Positions 47,925 to 57,700 of a stretch of DNA of 64,000 bases are shown here, one piece after another. The stretch covers positions 1,922,001-1,986,000 of the forward strand of contig NZ_CP012479.1 of assembly GCF_001281315.1 (NCBI RefSeq). The letters are read 5' to 3'. The number at the start of each line of letters is the position of its first letter. Within the stretch, counting starts at the first letter, position 1. A program made the position numbers and the translations under genes. Below the pieces are notes generated by a model. The model was given only the letters and a program-made list of their open reading frames with translations, had not been told where the DNA came from and made no database searches. The stretch comes from Arthrobacter sp. ERGS1:01. GTDB lineage: Bacteria > Actinomycetota > Actinomycetes > Actinomycetales > Micrococcaceae.

Positions 47925-48375
47925 TTGCTGATCCTTGACGATGGGTTGCCGGGCAACTCCAACGGTGTCTAGAACACCCATGGCGTGCACAGCAAGTTTC
48001 TTGAGGTGGGGGCGGGCAAACGTCAATACGGTCACGGCGCATGGCCGTTCTTGACGTGCTCCGCCAGCAAATGTCAGACCCACATGGGGGCACCCACACC
48101 CCTGTCCATGACAGGGGTCGCTGACACACGTTGAGGAACTAACGTGTTACCAACTTTACGCATGCGTGCGCCACCCGGCAAACCCGGCGTCGAATTTCAG
48201 CACGTTTTTACGTAACATGACCGTCAATTTGATTCATCCGAGGCAACATAGTGCGGTTACGCCGAACTTTCCGGCGTTGTCCGGCTCACACGGCGAGGTG
48301 CGACGCCGGGGCAAACCCGCCGGAAGTTCCCGCCGCGCCCTGTCCAGGACGGGGGCGCGGTATTAGGGTGTGAGC
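47925..48375. promoter_or_regulatory. metF leader/promoter region with inverted repeats
   Basis: About 450 bases upstream of metF contain a perfect 9-bp hairpin ACCCCTGTC/GACAGGGGT with a three-base loop (48098-48118) and a 7-bp inverted repeat ACACGTT-N8-AACGTGT (48126-48147). No SAM riboswitch that I recognise is evident. The inverted repeat could be a regulator site for methionine genes. From about 48150 to 48375 I see only the promoter side of the small plus-strand ORF. Confidence 0.45.
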
Positions 48376-48573
48376 ATGAAACAGTTGCCAGCTGCCTACG
48401 AAGAGTACCTGCAGGACAAGGACGAGGCGTTCATCGCCACCATCAGGCCGATTCTGCAACAGTCCACCGCCGATGGGCGCGAGGGCGTGCGGGTCGTCAT
48501 GGACCCGGGCGTGCTCCAGGCCCACCTTGACGACTCCATCCCGTTCGGGCAGATCGTGGAGGACGTGGACTAG
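48376..48573 (+). CDS. Small acidic hypothetical protein
   Basis: A 65-residue ORF starting MKQLPAAYEEYLQDKDEAF with a predicted helical N-terminal half and an acidic end (QIVEDVD). I do not recognise a family. ATG at 48376 follows a GTG six bases earlier. Codon use looks coding for this GC-rich genome. It is convergent with the ROK gene and 30 bases from its stop. It could be a conserved actinobacterial small protein, but this is unproven. Confidence 0.55.
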   Translation: MKQLPAAYEEYLQDKDEAFIATIRPILQQSTADGREGVRVVMDPGVLQAHLDDSIPFGQIVEDVD

Positions 48574-48602
48574 CTGGATTTATTGGCTGGTTTGCAGGCC
48601 GG

Positions 48603-49874
48603 CTAGTTTGCCGGCTTCGCGTCCAGCAGCAGCTGGGCGGCGTTGGGGCTGAAGGTTTTTTCCATGACCAGGCAGGCCGCCCCAAAGGCGCCCTCCCCCA
48701 TGCTGACCTTGGTGCCGGCTACGTCCACGGAATGCACATTGGTGGTGACGCTGAGGCGTTTGAGGTGCCCGGGCACCTGGGCCAGGTACGTGGGTGCCAG
48801 GTCCGGCCAGAACGGGCCGCCAAAGACCACCCGGTCCACATCCAAAAGGTTCGTGAGCACCGAAACCGCCCCGGCGAGGCGGCTGGCCGAGCGGGCCAGC
48901 ACCCCGGCGGCGTCGGGGTTTCCGTCCGCTGCGGCCGCGGCCAGGGCGGCCAGCTCCTCCGGCAGCGAGCCCGGGTGCAGCGGGTCGGCCGCGGGCAGTA
49001 CGCCCAGTTCCCGGGCCTCGGCCACCAGGGTCTCGGGCATGTTGGTGACCTTGACGCAGCCGCGGCGGCCGCAGTCGCATTCGGGCCCGTCGGGGTCGGT
49101 GATGATGTGGCCGATTTCCCCGACATTGCCGGACGCGCCGCGGATCACTTCGTCGCCCAGCACCAGGCCGGCACCGATCCCCGTGCCGATGTACACGAAG
49201 ACAAAGTTGGGGGCGCTGCCTGCGGACCCGGTCCACAGTTCGGCGACGGCCGCCGCCGTCACGTCCTTGTCCATGACCACGGGCAGCCCGGTGGCCTCGG
49301 CCAGGATGTCGCGCAGCGGCACCCTGGTCCAACCGGGCATGTGGGGCGGGGCCACCACGGTGCCGTTCGCGGCGTCGACGGGGCCGGGGGTGGCAACACC
49401 GACCCCGGCGATCCGGGACTCGTCGATGCCGGAGCCGGCAATCAGGGTGCGGATCTCCTCCCCCATGGCGGCAACGGCGTCGGCCGGGGTGCTGCGCAGA
49501 TCGGTTTGCCGCGCACGGGAGGCCAGCACGGTTCCCACGGCGTCGATCAGGGCGAAGCTTGTCAGGGCGGGGTCGATGCGGACACCCACCGCGTACATGC
49601 CACGGGGGTTCAGGCGCAGGATGGTGCGGGGCTTGCCGGGGCCGGAGGTTTCCTTGCCCGCTTCCATGATGAGTTCGGCGTCCAGGAGCCGGCGGCAAAT
49701 GTTGGACACGGTTTGTGCGGCCAGTCCGGCGGAGGCTGCCAGTTCCACCCGGCTCAGGCCCTCCTCGGAGCGGCGAATCGAGTCCAGGATGACCGCCTGG
49801 TTGAAGTCACCCATCTTGGGTAAATTCGTGCCACGACGCCGCTGCGGGAAACCAACCTCGGGAAAACCCAACAC
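48603..49874 (-). CDS. ROK family transcriptional regulator
   Basis: A 423-residue ROK repressor: N-terminal winged helix-turn-helix (about 27-62, VILDSIRRSEEGLSRVELA), then a sugar-kinase-like domain with VGVATPGPVD, YIGTGIGAGLVLG and the zinc-binding CDCGRRGC (266-273). Such regulators sense sugars; the target is unknown and no sugar operon is adjacent. The exact start is uncertain, since the family core begins near residue 20. Confidence 0.9.
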   Translation of the reverse strand: MLGFPEVGFPQRRRGTNLPKMGDFNQAVILDSIRRSEEGLSRVELAASAGLAAQTVSNICRRLLDAELIMEAGKETSGPGKPRTILRLNPRGMYAVGVRIDPALTSFALIDAVGTVLASRARQTDLRSTPADAVAAMGEEIRTLIAGSGIDESRIAGVGVATPGPVDAANGTVVAPPHMPGWTRVPLRDILAEATGLPVVMDKDVTAAAVAELWTGSAGSAPNFVFVYIGTGIGAGLVLGDEVIRGASGNVGEIGHIITDPDGPECDCGRRGCVKVTNMPETLVAEARELGVLPAADPLHPGSLPEELAALAAAAADGNPDAAGVLARSASRLAGAVSVLTNLLDVDRVVFGGPFWPDLAPTYLAQVPGHLKRLSVTTNVHSVDVAGTKVSMGEGAFGAACLVMEKTFSPNAAQLLLDAKPAN

Positions 49875-49985
49875 ATCTCCTAGACCATGAACGATTCAGG
49901 GTGCCGACAAGTGCACCCCCATTTCCCCCCGTGACAGATTACCGTGTTGCGCGCCGCACACCGCACACGCCACGGACGGGGCGGG

Positions 49986-51170
49986 TCAGTCCCGGGTCCT
50001 GACGGAGACGGCCACGGTGAATTTGCTGTTGCGGCCGGTGATCGTGGTGGGGCCCACCCGGGCGTCCAGCTGGGCCCGGTAGTCAAGGTGGCGGTTGTAC
50101 ACGGTCCACAGTTCCCCGCCCGGGGCCAGGACGCGGGCGGCGGCGTCGAAGAGTTTCAGGGCGATGCCGGCATGGACGGTGGCGCCGACGTGGAAGGGCG
50201 GGTTGAGGACCACCAGCTGGGCCGAGCCGGGCTCGAAGCCGGCCAGGGCGTCGTCCCTGACGGTCGTGATGCGCCCGGCCAGGCCGTTGGCCTCCGCGGT
50301 GGCGGCGGCCGAGGCGACGGCAGCCGCGGATTGGTCGGTGGCGCTCACGTGCAGATCGGGCCGGGCCGCGGCGAGGGCGGCCGCGATGGTTCCGTTGCCG
50401 CAGCCAAGGTCGATCGCGGTGACGGCGTCCCGGCGCATGTCCGGTTCAAAATCCAGCAGGAAGCGTGTGCCGATGTCCAGTTTCGTGCCGGCAAAGGTTG
50501 CCCCGTGCGCGCACAGCCACAGGCCCAGCGAATCGTTGAATTCCTTGTGCGGAAAGTCCGACGCCGGCGCATCGGGCCGCGGCCCGGCAACGGTGAGCAG
50601 GCGGGACTTGCGCCAGGCCCGGCCCGGCACCAGGGCCTGAAAGTACTTCCCCAGCACCGTGTTCATGGCCAGGGTCATGTGCTTGACGCGCCCGCCGGCG
50701 AAGACCTGCACGCCGGGGTCCGCGTGGGCGGCGATCAAGGCCGCGACCTCGGCGATTTCATCCAGCCCGCGCGGGAGCTGCCACAGCACCACGCGCGCGC
50801 CGGCAAAGAGCTCCCCTGTCAGCGGGGCGGAGGTGAAGGATTGTGCCAGGCCCAGGCGTTCGGCGTTGGCTGCGAGCGCCAGTTCGCCGGACAGCGGGTC
50901 CTGGTGGACGCGGATGCCGGTGAGTCCGTGGGTGGCTGCCGCGGCCAGGGTCAGGGCGCCGTAGCGGTCCCCCACGACGGCGACGCTTCCGTCCAGGCCC
51001 GTTGCGGCCAGTTGGGCGAGGGCATCGGCGGCTTCGGCGTGGATGAGTTCGTCGGTGGCGTCGTGGGCGAACAGGTTCTCCGCCTCGATGTCCGGGAACC
51101 GGCGAAGGGCCGTGAAGTCGAAGCCCCCGGTTTCCGGGTCGGTGGGGCCAAGGTACTGCGTGCCGTTCAT
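49986..51170 (-). CDS. RlmG/RsmC-like class I methyltransferase
   Basis: A 394-residue tandem methyltransferase in the RsmC/RlmG group, which modifies guanine N2 in rRNA. The N-terminal half is a degenerate methyltransferase fold, and the C-terminal half has the SAM motif VTAIDLGCGNGTIAAALA and the catalytic LNPPFH. RlmG targets 23S rRNA and RsmC 16S rRNA; length suggests RlmG, but this is not certain. It lies 62 bases after YchJ. Confidence 0.85.
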   Translation of the reverse strand: MNGTQYLGPTDPETGGFDFTALRRFPDIEAENLFAHDATDELIHAEAADALAQLAATGLDGSVAVVGDRYGALTLAAAATHGLTGIRVHQDPLSGELALAANAERLGLAQSFTSAPLTGELFAGARVVLWQLPRGLDEIAEVAALIAAHADPGVQVFAGGRVKHMTLAMNTVLGKYFQALVPGRAWRKSRLLTVAGPRPDAPASDFPHKEFNDSLGLWLCAHGATFAGTKLDIGTRFLLDFEPDMRRDAVTAIDLGCGNGTIAAALAAARPDLHVSATDQSAAAVASAAATAEANGLAGRITTVRDDALAGFEPGSAQLVVLNPPFHVGATVHAGIALKLFDAAARVLAPGGELWTVYNRHLDYRAQLDARVGPTTITGRNSKFTVAVSVRTRD

Positions 51171-51232
51171 ACTGCCCTTTCATCCGTCCCCGGAGAGCGG
51201 GGCGCCTGCACCAGTTTAGCCGCGCCTGGACG

Positions 51233-51619
51233 CTAGCTGATGTCCAGGGCGTCCAGGTAGAGCCATTGCCGGCCCAGCCGCAGGAACCGGCTGGTTTCGG
51301 TCAGGGCGCCGCGTTCGCCGTCGTACCGGTAGCGGGCCGTGAACCTGACCACCCCGTCCGTGTCCCACGGGCCGCCGGCGCTGGTTTCCAGGATGTCCAG
51401 CCGGTACCACTGCTGTTCCGGGTCCAGTTCGAGGGAGGCCGGGCGGGTGTCGGGGTGCCAGGTGCGCAGCAGGTAGGCGGCATTGCCCGTGGCGAAGGCG
51501 GTGTAGCGCGAGCGCATCAGGGCCTCGGCCGTGGGCGGGTAACCGGCGCCTTCGGGGGCGTCAATGAAGCGCCCGCAGCAGGCCTCGTACGTGTCACCGC
51601 TGTTGCAGGGGCACCTCAT
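51233..51619 (-). CDS. YchJ family protein with N-terminal SEC-C-like zinc motif
   Basis: From the ATG at 51619, which overlaps the GntR stop (ATGA), the protein has 128 residues and starts MRCPCNSGDTYEACCGRFI, whose cysteines resemble the zinc-binding SEC-C motif. The rest has the YchJ pattern SRYTAFATGNAAYLLRTWHP and ends in a beta-rich domain. Function is not established. The coupling to a GntR regulator is unusual but may be positional. Confidence 0.88.
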   Translation of the reverse strand: MRCPCNSGDTYEACCGRFIDAPEGAGYPPTAEALMRSRYTAFATGNAAYLLRTWHPDTRPASLELDPEQQWYRLDILETSAGGPWDTDGVVRFTARYRYDGERGALTETSRFLRLGRQWLYLDALDIS

Positions 51620-52344
51620 GGCATCGGCAGCGTCTGTGCGTGGAACCATTCAATGTGCTCCTTCAGTGCGGCGGCGGCGGCCTCGCCGTCGTGGCCGGTG
51701 ACGGCGGTGACGATGCCCCGGTGCTGCTGCCGGAGCGCCGGCACCATCTGCTGCCACATGGCGTCGGAGTCGATGGCGTCGCTGACGTAGCCCTGGATGG
51801 CCAGGCGCAGCGATTCCATCATGGCGGTGATCACCACGTTGCCGGCCAGGGAGCTGAGCAGCACATGGAATTGCGCGTCGAGCACGTGGAAGGCCTCCCG
51901 CTCGAGGTCCGGGTTGTCCATGGCCGCCATGAGGCCGCGCACCTGTTCGATCACCGCGGCGTCGTGGCTGCGGGCGGCCGCCTCGCGGGCCGCCCAGGTT
52001 TCCATCATGATGCGGGTTTGCACAATGTCGGCGACGGGGAAGAGGCTTGTGGCCATGTGCAGGCGCAGCGCGGAGCCAAGACCCGCGGAGGGGTTGGCAA
52101 TGACCACGGTGCCGGACGCCGGGCCGGAGCCGACGGCGGTGCGCACCACGCCCATGACCTCAAGGATGCGGATGGCGTCCCGGACCGACGCCCGCGAGAT
52201 ACCGTGGATTTGGGCCAGCGCGCGCTCGCCGGGGATCTGGTCCCCGACCTTGATTTTGCCGCCCTTGAGGTCCGTTTCGATGCTGCGGAGAACGGCCTCG
52301 TAGCTGCGGGCGGCGGGGGCGCCGGGGGATTCATCGGATGTCAC
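51616..52344 (-). CDS. GntR family regulator, FadR subgroup (FCD domain)
   Basis: A 242-residue regulator with an N-terminal winged helix (VGDQIPGERALAQIHGISRASVRDAIRILEVMG) and a C-terminal all-helical FCD domain containing HVLDAQFHVLLSSLAGN and the metal-binding His residues. GTG at 52344 is used; the frame stays open upstream to 52473 but would cross the imuA' promoter. Such proteins respond to small carboxylates. It is divergent from imuA'. Confidence 0.9.
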   Translation of the reverse strand: MTSDESPGAPAARSYEAVLRSIETDLKGGKIKVGDQIPGERALAQIHGISRASVRDAIRILEVMGVVRTAVGSGPASGTVVIANPSAGLGSALRLHMATSLFPVADIVQTRIMMETWAAREAAARSHDAAVIEQVRGLMAAMDNPDLEREAFHVLDAQFHVLLSSLAGNVVITAMMESLRLAIQGYVSDAIDSDAMWQQMVPALRQQHRGIVTAVTGHDGEAAAAALKEHIEWFHAQTLPMP

Positions 52345-52427
52345 TGCACCATTTTCGCATTGTTTGCGGGGCCGTTGTATACAGTGGCGCGGCGCTCGCC
52401 GGGAAGCCTTTGCCGGCAATTGACTAA

Positions 52428-52445
52428 TTCGAACATGTGTTCGAA
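52428..52445. promoter_or_regulatory. LexA (SOS) box upstream of imuA'
   Basis: TTCGAACATGTGTTCGAA is a perfect match to the actinobacterial LexA operator TCGAAC-N4-GTTCGA, extended by one base on each side. It ends nine bases before the imuA' ATG, so LexA bound here would block transcription of the mutasome operon. Confidence 0.92.
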
Positions 52446-52454
52446 TATTGAAGT

Positions 52455-53102
52455 ATGTCTCCTGCCAATTCAACCGCGCAGGCCTCGTTGCGCGACGGCT
52501 TGCAGGCCCAGATCCACCTCATGCAGGGCAGGCGGGGCGGCGAACCCTCCCTGCCCGTGCTGCCCGTGCTCGACGGCGTCATACCGGGCGGCCTGCGTCC
52601 GGGCTCCGTGTATTCCCTGCAGGGCTCCATGTCCCTGGCCATGGCCCTGCTGGCCGGCCCGTCCCTCCAGGGCGCCTGGTGCGGGGTGGCCGGCCTGCCC
52701 GACTTCGGGGTGGAGGCCGCCGCGGGCTTCGGCATCGACCTGGACCGGCTGGTGCTGGTGCCCGAACCCGGGGAACGGTGGATGACGGTGGTCGCGACGT
52801 TGACCGACGTGCTCTCGGTGGTGCTCGCCTGCGCTCCCGGCCACGTCGCACCCGCCGAGGCAGCCAGGCTTGGCGCCCGGCTCCGTGAACAAAGCTCCGT
52901 ACTGCTGGTCCTGGGACCCTGGCCGCAAAGCGAGGCCGTGCTGCAGGTCGACGGGTACCAGTGGGAGGGACTGGCGCAGGGGCGCGGGCATTTCACCCGG
53001 CAACAACTTCGCCTGGACGTAGCCCTGCGGGGCGGATCCCGGCGGGCCTCTGTAAATCTGGCCGGCGGCGTCCCCGCGGGCCTGCACAGCCTGGGGGCGT
53101 GA
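52455..53102 (+). CDS. imuA': ImuA'-like mutasome protein
   Basis: A 215-residue RecA/SulA-like protein in the position of ImuA', the accessory factor of the ImuA'-ImuB-DnaE2 translesion polymerase. Features: VLDGVIPGGLRPGSVYSLQG (a degenerate P-loop region, about 40-59), WCGVAGLPDFGVEAAAGFG and SVLLVLGPWPQSEAVLQ. Mycobacterial ImuA' serves as an accessory with ImuB. Its stop overlaps the imuB start, and a perfect LexA box lies just upstream. Confidence 0.88.
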   Translation: MSPANSTAQASLRDGLQAQIHLMQGRRGGEPSLPVLPVLDGVIPGGLRPGSVYSLQGSMSLAMALLAGPSLQGAWCGVAGLPDFGVEAAAGFGIDLDRLVLVPEPGERWMTVVATLTDVLSVVLACAPGHVAPAEAARLGARLREQSSVLLVLGPWPQSEAVLQVDGYQWEGLAQGRGHFTRQQLRLDVALRGGSRRASVNLAGGVPAGLHSLGA

Positions 53103-54676
53103 TGACCCCGCCGACCGGGACTCCCCCGCGCGTTTTGGTCACCTGGTTTCCGGATTGGCCTCTCGTCGCCGCCCGCCTCACCGACGACCTGCCCCAGGAC
53201 GGGCCCGCAGCGGTCATTGCCCAGGGCCTCGTAGCCGCCTGCTCCGTGGAAGCCCGGGCGGCCGGCGTCCGCCGCGGCCTGCGGCTCAGGGAGGCGCAGA
53301 CCCGCTGCCCCGCCCTGGTGGTGTGCCTGGCGGACCCCGTCCGGGACGCCCGGGAATTTGAGCCGCTGGTGGCCTCCCTGGAGGAACGGATCCCCGGCGT
53401 GGAGGTGCTCCGCCCCGGGTTGTGCGCCGTCCGGGCCGGGGGCGCGGCCCGGTACTACGGCGGCGAGGAGGCCGCCGTGGGCGCCGTCCTCGAATCGGCC
53501 GACGGGCTCGGCATGGAAGCCCGGGTGGGGATCGCCGATTCCGTGTTTGCCGCGGAACAGGCGGCCCGCAGCACCACGCAGGCCTCCCCGTTCAGGGTGC
53601 TGTCGCCGGGGACGTCCAAGGAATTCCTGAGCCGCTTCCCCGTGGACGTGCTGGGGGACGCCAAGCTGACCTCCCTGCTCAAACGCCTTGGCATCCTTAG
53701 GCTGGGGGACTTCGCGGCCCTTTCCGGCACGGACGTCCGGGCCCGGTTTGGGGCCGCCGGGGCACTCGCCCATGCCATGGCAAGCGGCCGGGATCCGCGC
53801 AGGGTGACACCGCGGAAACCGCCACGGAAACTTGAACAACATGCGCAATTCGAACCCGGCCTGGACCGGGTGGACCAGATCGCCTTCCACCTTCGGGCCA
53901 CGGCTGACCTTTTCATCGCCGGGCTGCAACACGAAGGACTGCTCTGCACGGAGCTTCGGATCGTGGTCACGGACGATTCCGGCGCCCGCTCGGAACGGGC
54001 GTGGGGCCATCCCCGGCACTTCACGGCGGGCGACGTGGTGGACCGGGTGCGTTGGCAGCTCAACCCCCAGACCCCGGGCCGGGCCAACGAAGGCCTCGGC
54101 TCGGCCGTGACACGGGTGGACCTCATTCCCGGACGCGTCGATGCAATCTCCCACCACGGGCAGACCTTGTTCGGGGACGGTGCCGGGGAGCGGATTCATC
54201 ACGGCCTCAGCCGGATCCAAAGCATGCTCGGACACGAGGGGGTGCTGGTTCCGGCGATCACCGGGGGCAGGATGCTCAGCGAGCGCCGCACCCTGGCGCC
54301 CTGGGGTGACGCTGTGCCCGCGGCGACGGCGGCCGAGGCCGGCCGGCCGTGGCCCGGGAAGATCCCGGACCCGCAGCCGGCCACCGTTTTCGCCTCCCCC
54401 CTGCCGGTTCGCCTGCTGGACGGGGAGAAGAGCCCTGTCCGCACGGATCCCCGCGGAGCCCTGGTCTCCGCCCCGCAGTGGTTTTTTCCCCCGGGAAGCC
54501 GCACCCGCCACCGGACCGTGGCCGAGTGGGCCGGTCCCTGGCCCCTGCGGCAACGGTGGTGGGATGCCGACCGCCGCCTCAGCGCGGAGCGGCTCCAGCT
54601 GGTGGACGGCAACGGGGAGGCCTGGCTGCTCCTCCACGACGGCAAGGGGTGGTGGGCCGAGGCCCGCTACGACTAA
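53102..54676 (+). CDS. imuB: ImuB, catalytically inactive Y-family polymerase homologue
   Basis: ImuB bridges DnaE2 with the sliding clamp. The 524-residue protein has the Y-family core (VTWFPDWPLVAARL, EALRRGLRLREAQ-like segments, ARYYGGEEAAVG) but the palm lacks an obvious triad of catalytic acidic residues, as in ImuB generally. The start is ATG at 53102, overlapping the imuA' stop; an in-frame GTG at 53099 is also possible. C-terminal sequence contains the likely clamp-interacting region. Confidence 0.9.
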   Translation: MTPPTGTPPRVLVTWFPDWPLVAARLTDDLPQDGPAAVIAQGLVAACSVEARAAGVRRGLRLREAQTRCPALVVCLADPVRDAREFEPLVASLEERIPGVEVLRPGLCAVRAGGAARYYGGEEAAVGAVLESADGLGMEARVGIADSVFAAEQAARSTTQASPFRVLSPGTSKEFLSRFPVDVLGDAKLTSLLKRLGILRLGDFAALSGTDVRARFGAAGALAHAMASGRDPRRVTPRKPPRKLEQHAQFEPGLDRVDQIAFHLRATADLFIAGLQHEGLLCTELRIVVTDDSGARSERAWGHPRHFTAGDVVDRVRWQLNPQTPGRANEGLGSAVTRVDLIPGRVDAISHHGQTLFGDGAGERIHHGLSRIQSMLGHEGVLVPAITGGRMLSERRTLAPWGDAVPAATAAEAGRPWPGKIPDPQPATVFASPLPVRLLDGEKSPVRTDPRGALVSAPQWFFPPGSRTRHRTVAEWAGPWPLRQRWWDADRRLSAERLQLVDGNGEAWLLLHDGKGWWAEARYD

Positions 54677-54727
54677 TGGCCCTTTGGGAGAACCAAGGGC
54701 ACAAGCAGCATGTGAAAGGCAAAGACA

Positions 54728-57700
54728 ATGGGCTGGAACAATTCCTCGATCCCGTGGGCCGAGTTTGAAAGCCTGCTCTCCGGCAGGGCCCGGCCGGGAG
54801 CGGGCACGGGCGACGGCGGTGACAGCCCGGCCTGGTCGGGGAAACGCGGCCCCTACCGCCCCGGCTTGCTCGGGCCCGAACGGCCCAACGCCCCGGGCGG
54901 CAGGGCCATACCCTACGCCGAGCTGCACGCCCATTCGCACTACAGCTTCCTTGACGGCGCCTCCTCGCCGGAACAACTGGTCGAGGAGGCGGTGCGGCTG
55001 GGCCTGCGCGCCCTCGCGCTGACCGATCACGACGGCTTCTATGGGATCGTGCGGATGGCGGAGGCCGCCGAAGCCTACAAACTGGACACGGTGTTCGGCA
55101 GTGAACTGTCCCTGGGACTGGGCAAACCCCAACACGGCGAGGCCGATCCGGAAGGCGAGCACCTGCTGCTGCTCGCCCGCAAGGAGGAGGGCTACCATCG
55201 CCTGGCGGGCGCCCTGACGGCGGCCCATCTGGCCGAGGGTGCCGAGAAGGGCCGGCCCGTCTATGACATTGACGCCCTGGCCCAATCCCTCCACGGCCAC
55301 TGCCTGGTACTGACGGGATGCCGCAAAGGCGCCGTGCGCAGGGCCCTTGCCACCGACGGCGAGAAGGGCGCGGCCCGGGAACTTGGGCTGCTGCTGGAGC
55401 GGTTCGGGCATGGAAACGTCGTGGTGGAACTCTTCGACCACGGCAATCCCCTGGACTCCGGGCACAACGACGCCCTCGTCAAGGTTGCAAGGAAGGCCAG
55501 TGTCCCCTTCATCGCCAGCAATGCCGTGCACTATGCCACCCCGGCCGGGTATCCCCTGTCCACGGCGCTGGCGGCCGTCCGGTCACGGCGCAGCATGGCG
55601 GAACTGGACGGCTGGCTCCCCGCCAGCGACGGCGCGCATCTGCGCAGTGGCGCCGAGATGGCCGCACGCTTTGCCCAGTACCCGGGCGCGCTCGAACGGA
55701 CAGTCGAGCTTGCCGATGACCTGTCCTTCCAATTGCGGGCGGCCCGCCCAAAACTTCCCAAGCTCGACGTCCCCGCCGGCCACACCCTCATTTCCTGGCT
55801 CCGCCACCTTGTCGGCGAAGGCGTTGCCGCCAGGTATCCGGGAGCCGGCGAGCGGGTCCATGCCCGGATCGAGAAGGAACTTGCCGTGATCGAAGCCAAG
55901 GACTTCCCCGGCTACTTCCTGATCGTCCACGACCTTGTGCAATTTGCCCGCTCCCGGGGCATCCTGTGCCAGGGCCGCGGTTCGGCGGCGAACTCCGCGG
56001 TCTGTTACGCACTGGGCATCACCGCCGTCGACAGCATCTTCTACGACCTTCCGTTCGAGCGGTTCCTCTCGAGCCTGCGCGAAGAGGAACCCGACATCGA
56101 CGTCGATTTCGATTCCAACCGGCGCGAGGAGGTGATCCAGTACGTCTACCAAAAGTATGGGCGCTTCAACGCCGCCCAGGTGGCCAACGTCATCACCTAC
56201 CGGCCAAAGAATGCCGTCCGGGACATGGCGAAGGCGCTGGGGTACAGCCAGGGCCAGCAGGACGCCTGGTCAAAACTCACCGACAGCCGAAGCCGCCTTG
56301 CCCCGGGCACCAGCGAGGAGGACATTCCCGTCCCCGTGCTCAAGCTGGCCGAACAAGTCCTGGGCTTCCCCCGCCATCTGGGCATCCACTCCGGCGGGAT
56401 GGTCCTCACCGAGCGGCCGGTGGGCGAGGTGGTCCCCATTGAGCGTGCCCGCATGGAGAACCGCACCGTGCTGCAATGGGACAAGGACGACTGCGAGTGG
56501 ATGGGGCTGGTGAAGTTCGACCTGCTGGGGCTGGGGATGCTCGCGGCCCTGCAGTATTCCTTTGACCTGATCGATGAAACCTTCGCTGAGCGCTGGGAAA
56601 TCAGCACCCTGCCCCGCGAGGAACAGGCCGTCTACGACATGCTGTGCAGAGCCGATTCCGTCGGGGTGTTCCAGGTGGAGTCCCGGGCCCAGATCGCCAC
56701 CCTGCCGCGGTTGCGGCCGCGGGAATTCTACGACCTCGCGGTGGAGATCGCGTTGATCCGTCCGGGCCCGGTGCAGGGCGGTGCCGTGCACCCGTACATT
56801 CGCCGCCGCACCGGCCAGGAGGAGGTGACGTACCTGCACCCGTTGTTGGAACCCGTCCTGGAGCGGACCCTGGGGGTGCCGTTGTTCCAGGAGCAGCTCA
56901 TGCAGATGGCCGTGGCCGTGGGCGGCTGCACGGGCGAGGACGCGGATTTGCTGCGCCGCGCCATGGGCTCCAAGCGGGGCGTGGAGAAGATTGGTTCGTT
57001 GCGGGAGAAGCTCTTTGCCGGGATGGCCGACAACGGGATAGCGCCCGAGGACGCCGCGCAGATCTATGCCAAGATCGAGGCCTTCGCGAACTTCGGTTTC
57101 GCCGAATCCCACTCCCTCAGCTTCGCCGTGCTGGTCTATGCAAGTTCCTGGCTGAAGCTGCACTATCCGGGGGCTTTCCTGGCTTCCCTGCTCCGGGCCC
57201 AGCCCATGGGATTTTATTCACCGCAGACGCTCGTGGCCGACGCCCGGCGCCACGGGGTGAAGGTGTTGCGGCCGGACATCCTGCGCTCACGCGCCGAAGC
57301 GAGCCTCGAGGTGGCGGACGGTTTTGAGCCCGCCGAGGGTGCGGGGCCGCGGACGACGCCGGAACGCGGCATGGACTCGTGCCTGGACTTCCACCAACCC
57401 CCCATTGGCCCGTTCCGGCAGGGTGCACCGGCACAGGACCACCGGCATCGCAGGGACGCCACCCATGCCGTGCGCCTTGGCTTGGACGGCATCACGTCCC
57501 TGGGCAACGGTACGGCGCAGCGGATCGTGGACGAACGCGAGGCCAACGGCCCCTATCAAAGCATGGCGGAACTCTCGCGCAGGGCCGGCCTGAACGCCGA
57601 CCAGCTCGAGGCCCTTGCCTCCTCCGGGGCGCTTGATTCGCTGGGCATGAATCGCCGGGAGGCCCTCTGGCAGGCCGGGGCCGCCGCGTTGGTGCGGGAG

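Noticed and set aside
47925..48130. SAM riboswitch or Cys-rich leader peptide before metF
   Set aside because: No known SAM motif, and the frame with several Cys codons has no nearby stop as a leader peptide would.
52424..55531. Minus-strand open frame of over 1000 codons
   Set aside because: It lies antisense to imuA', imuB and dnaE2, whose products carry clear catalytic and family motifs; it is a GC-bias shadow.
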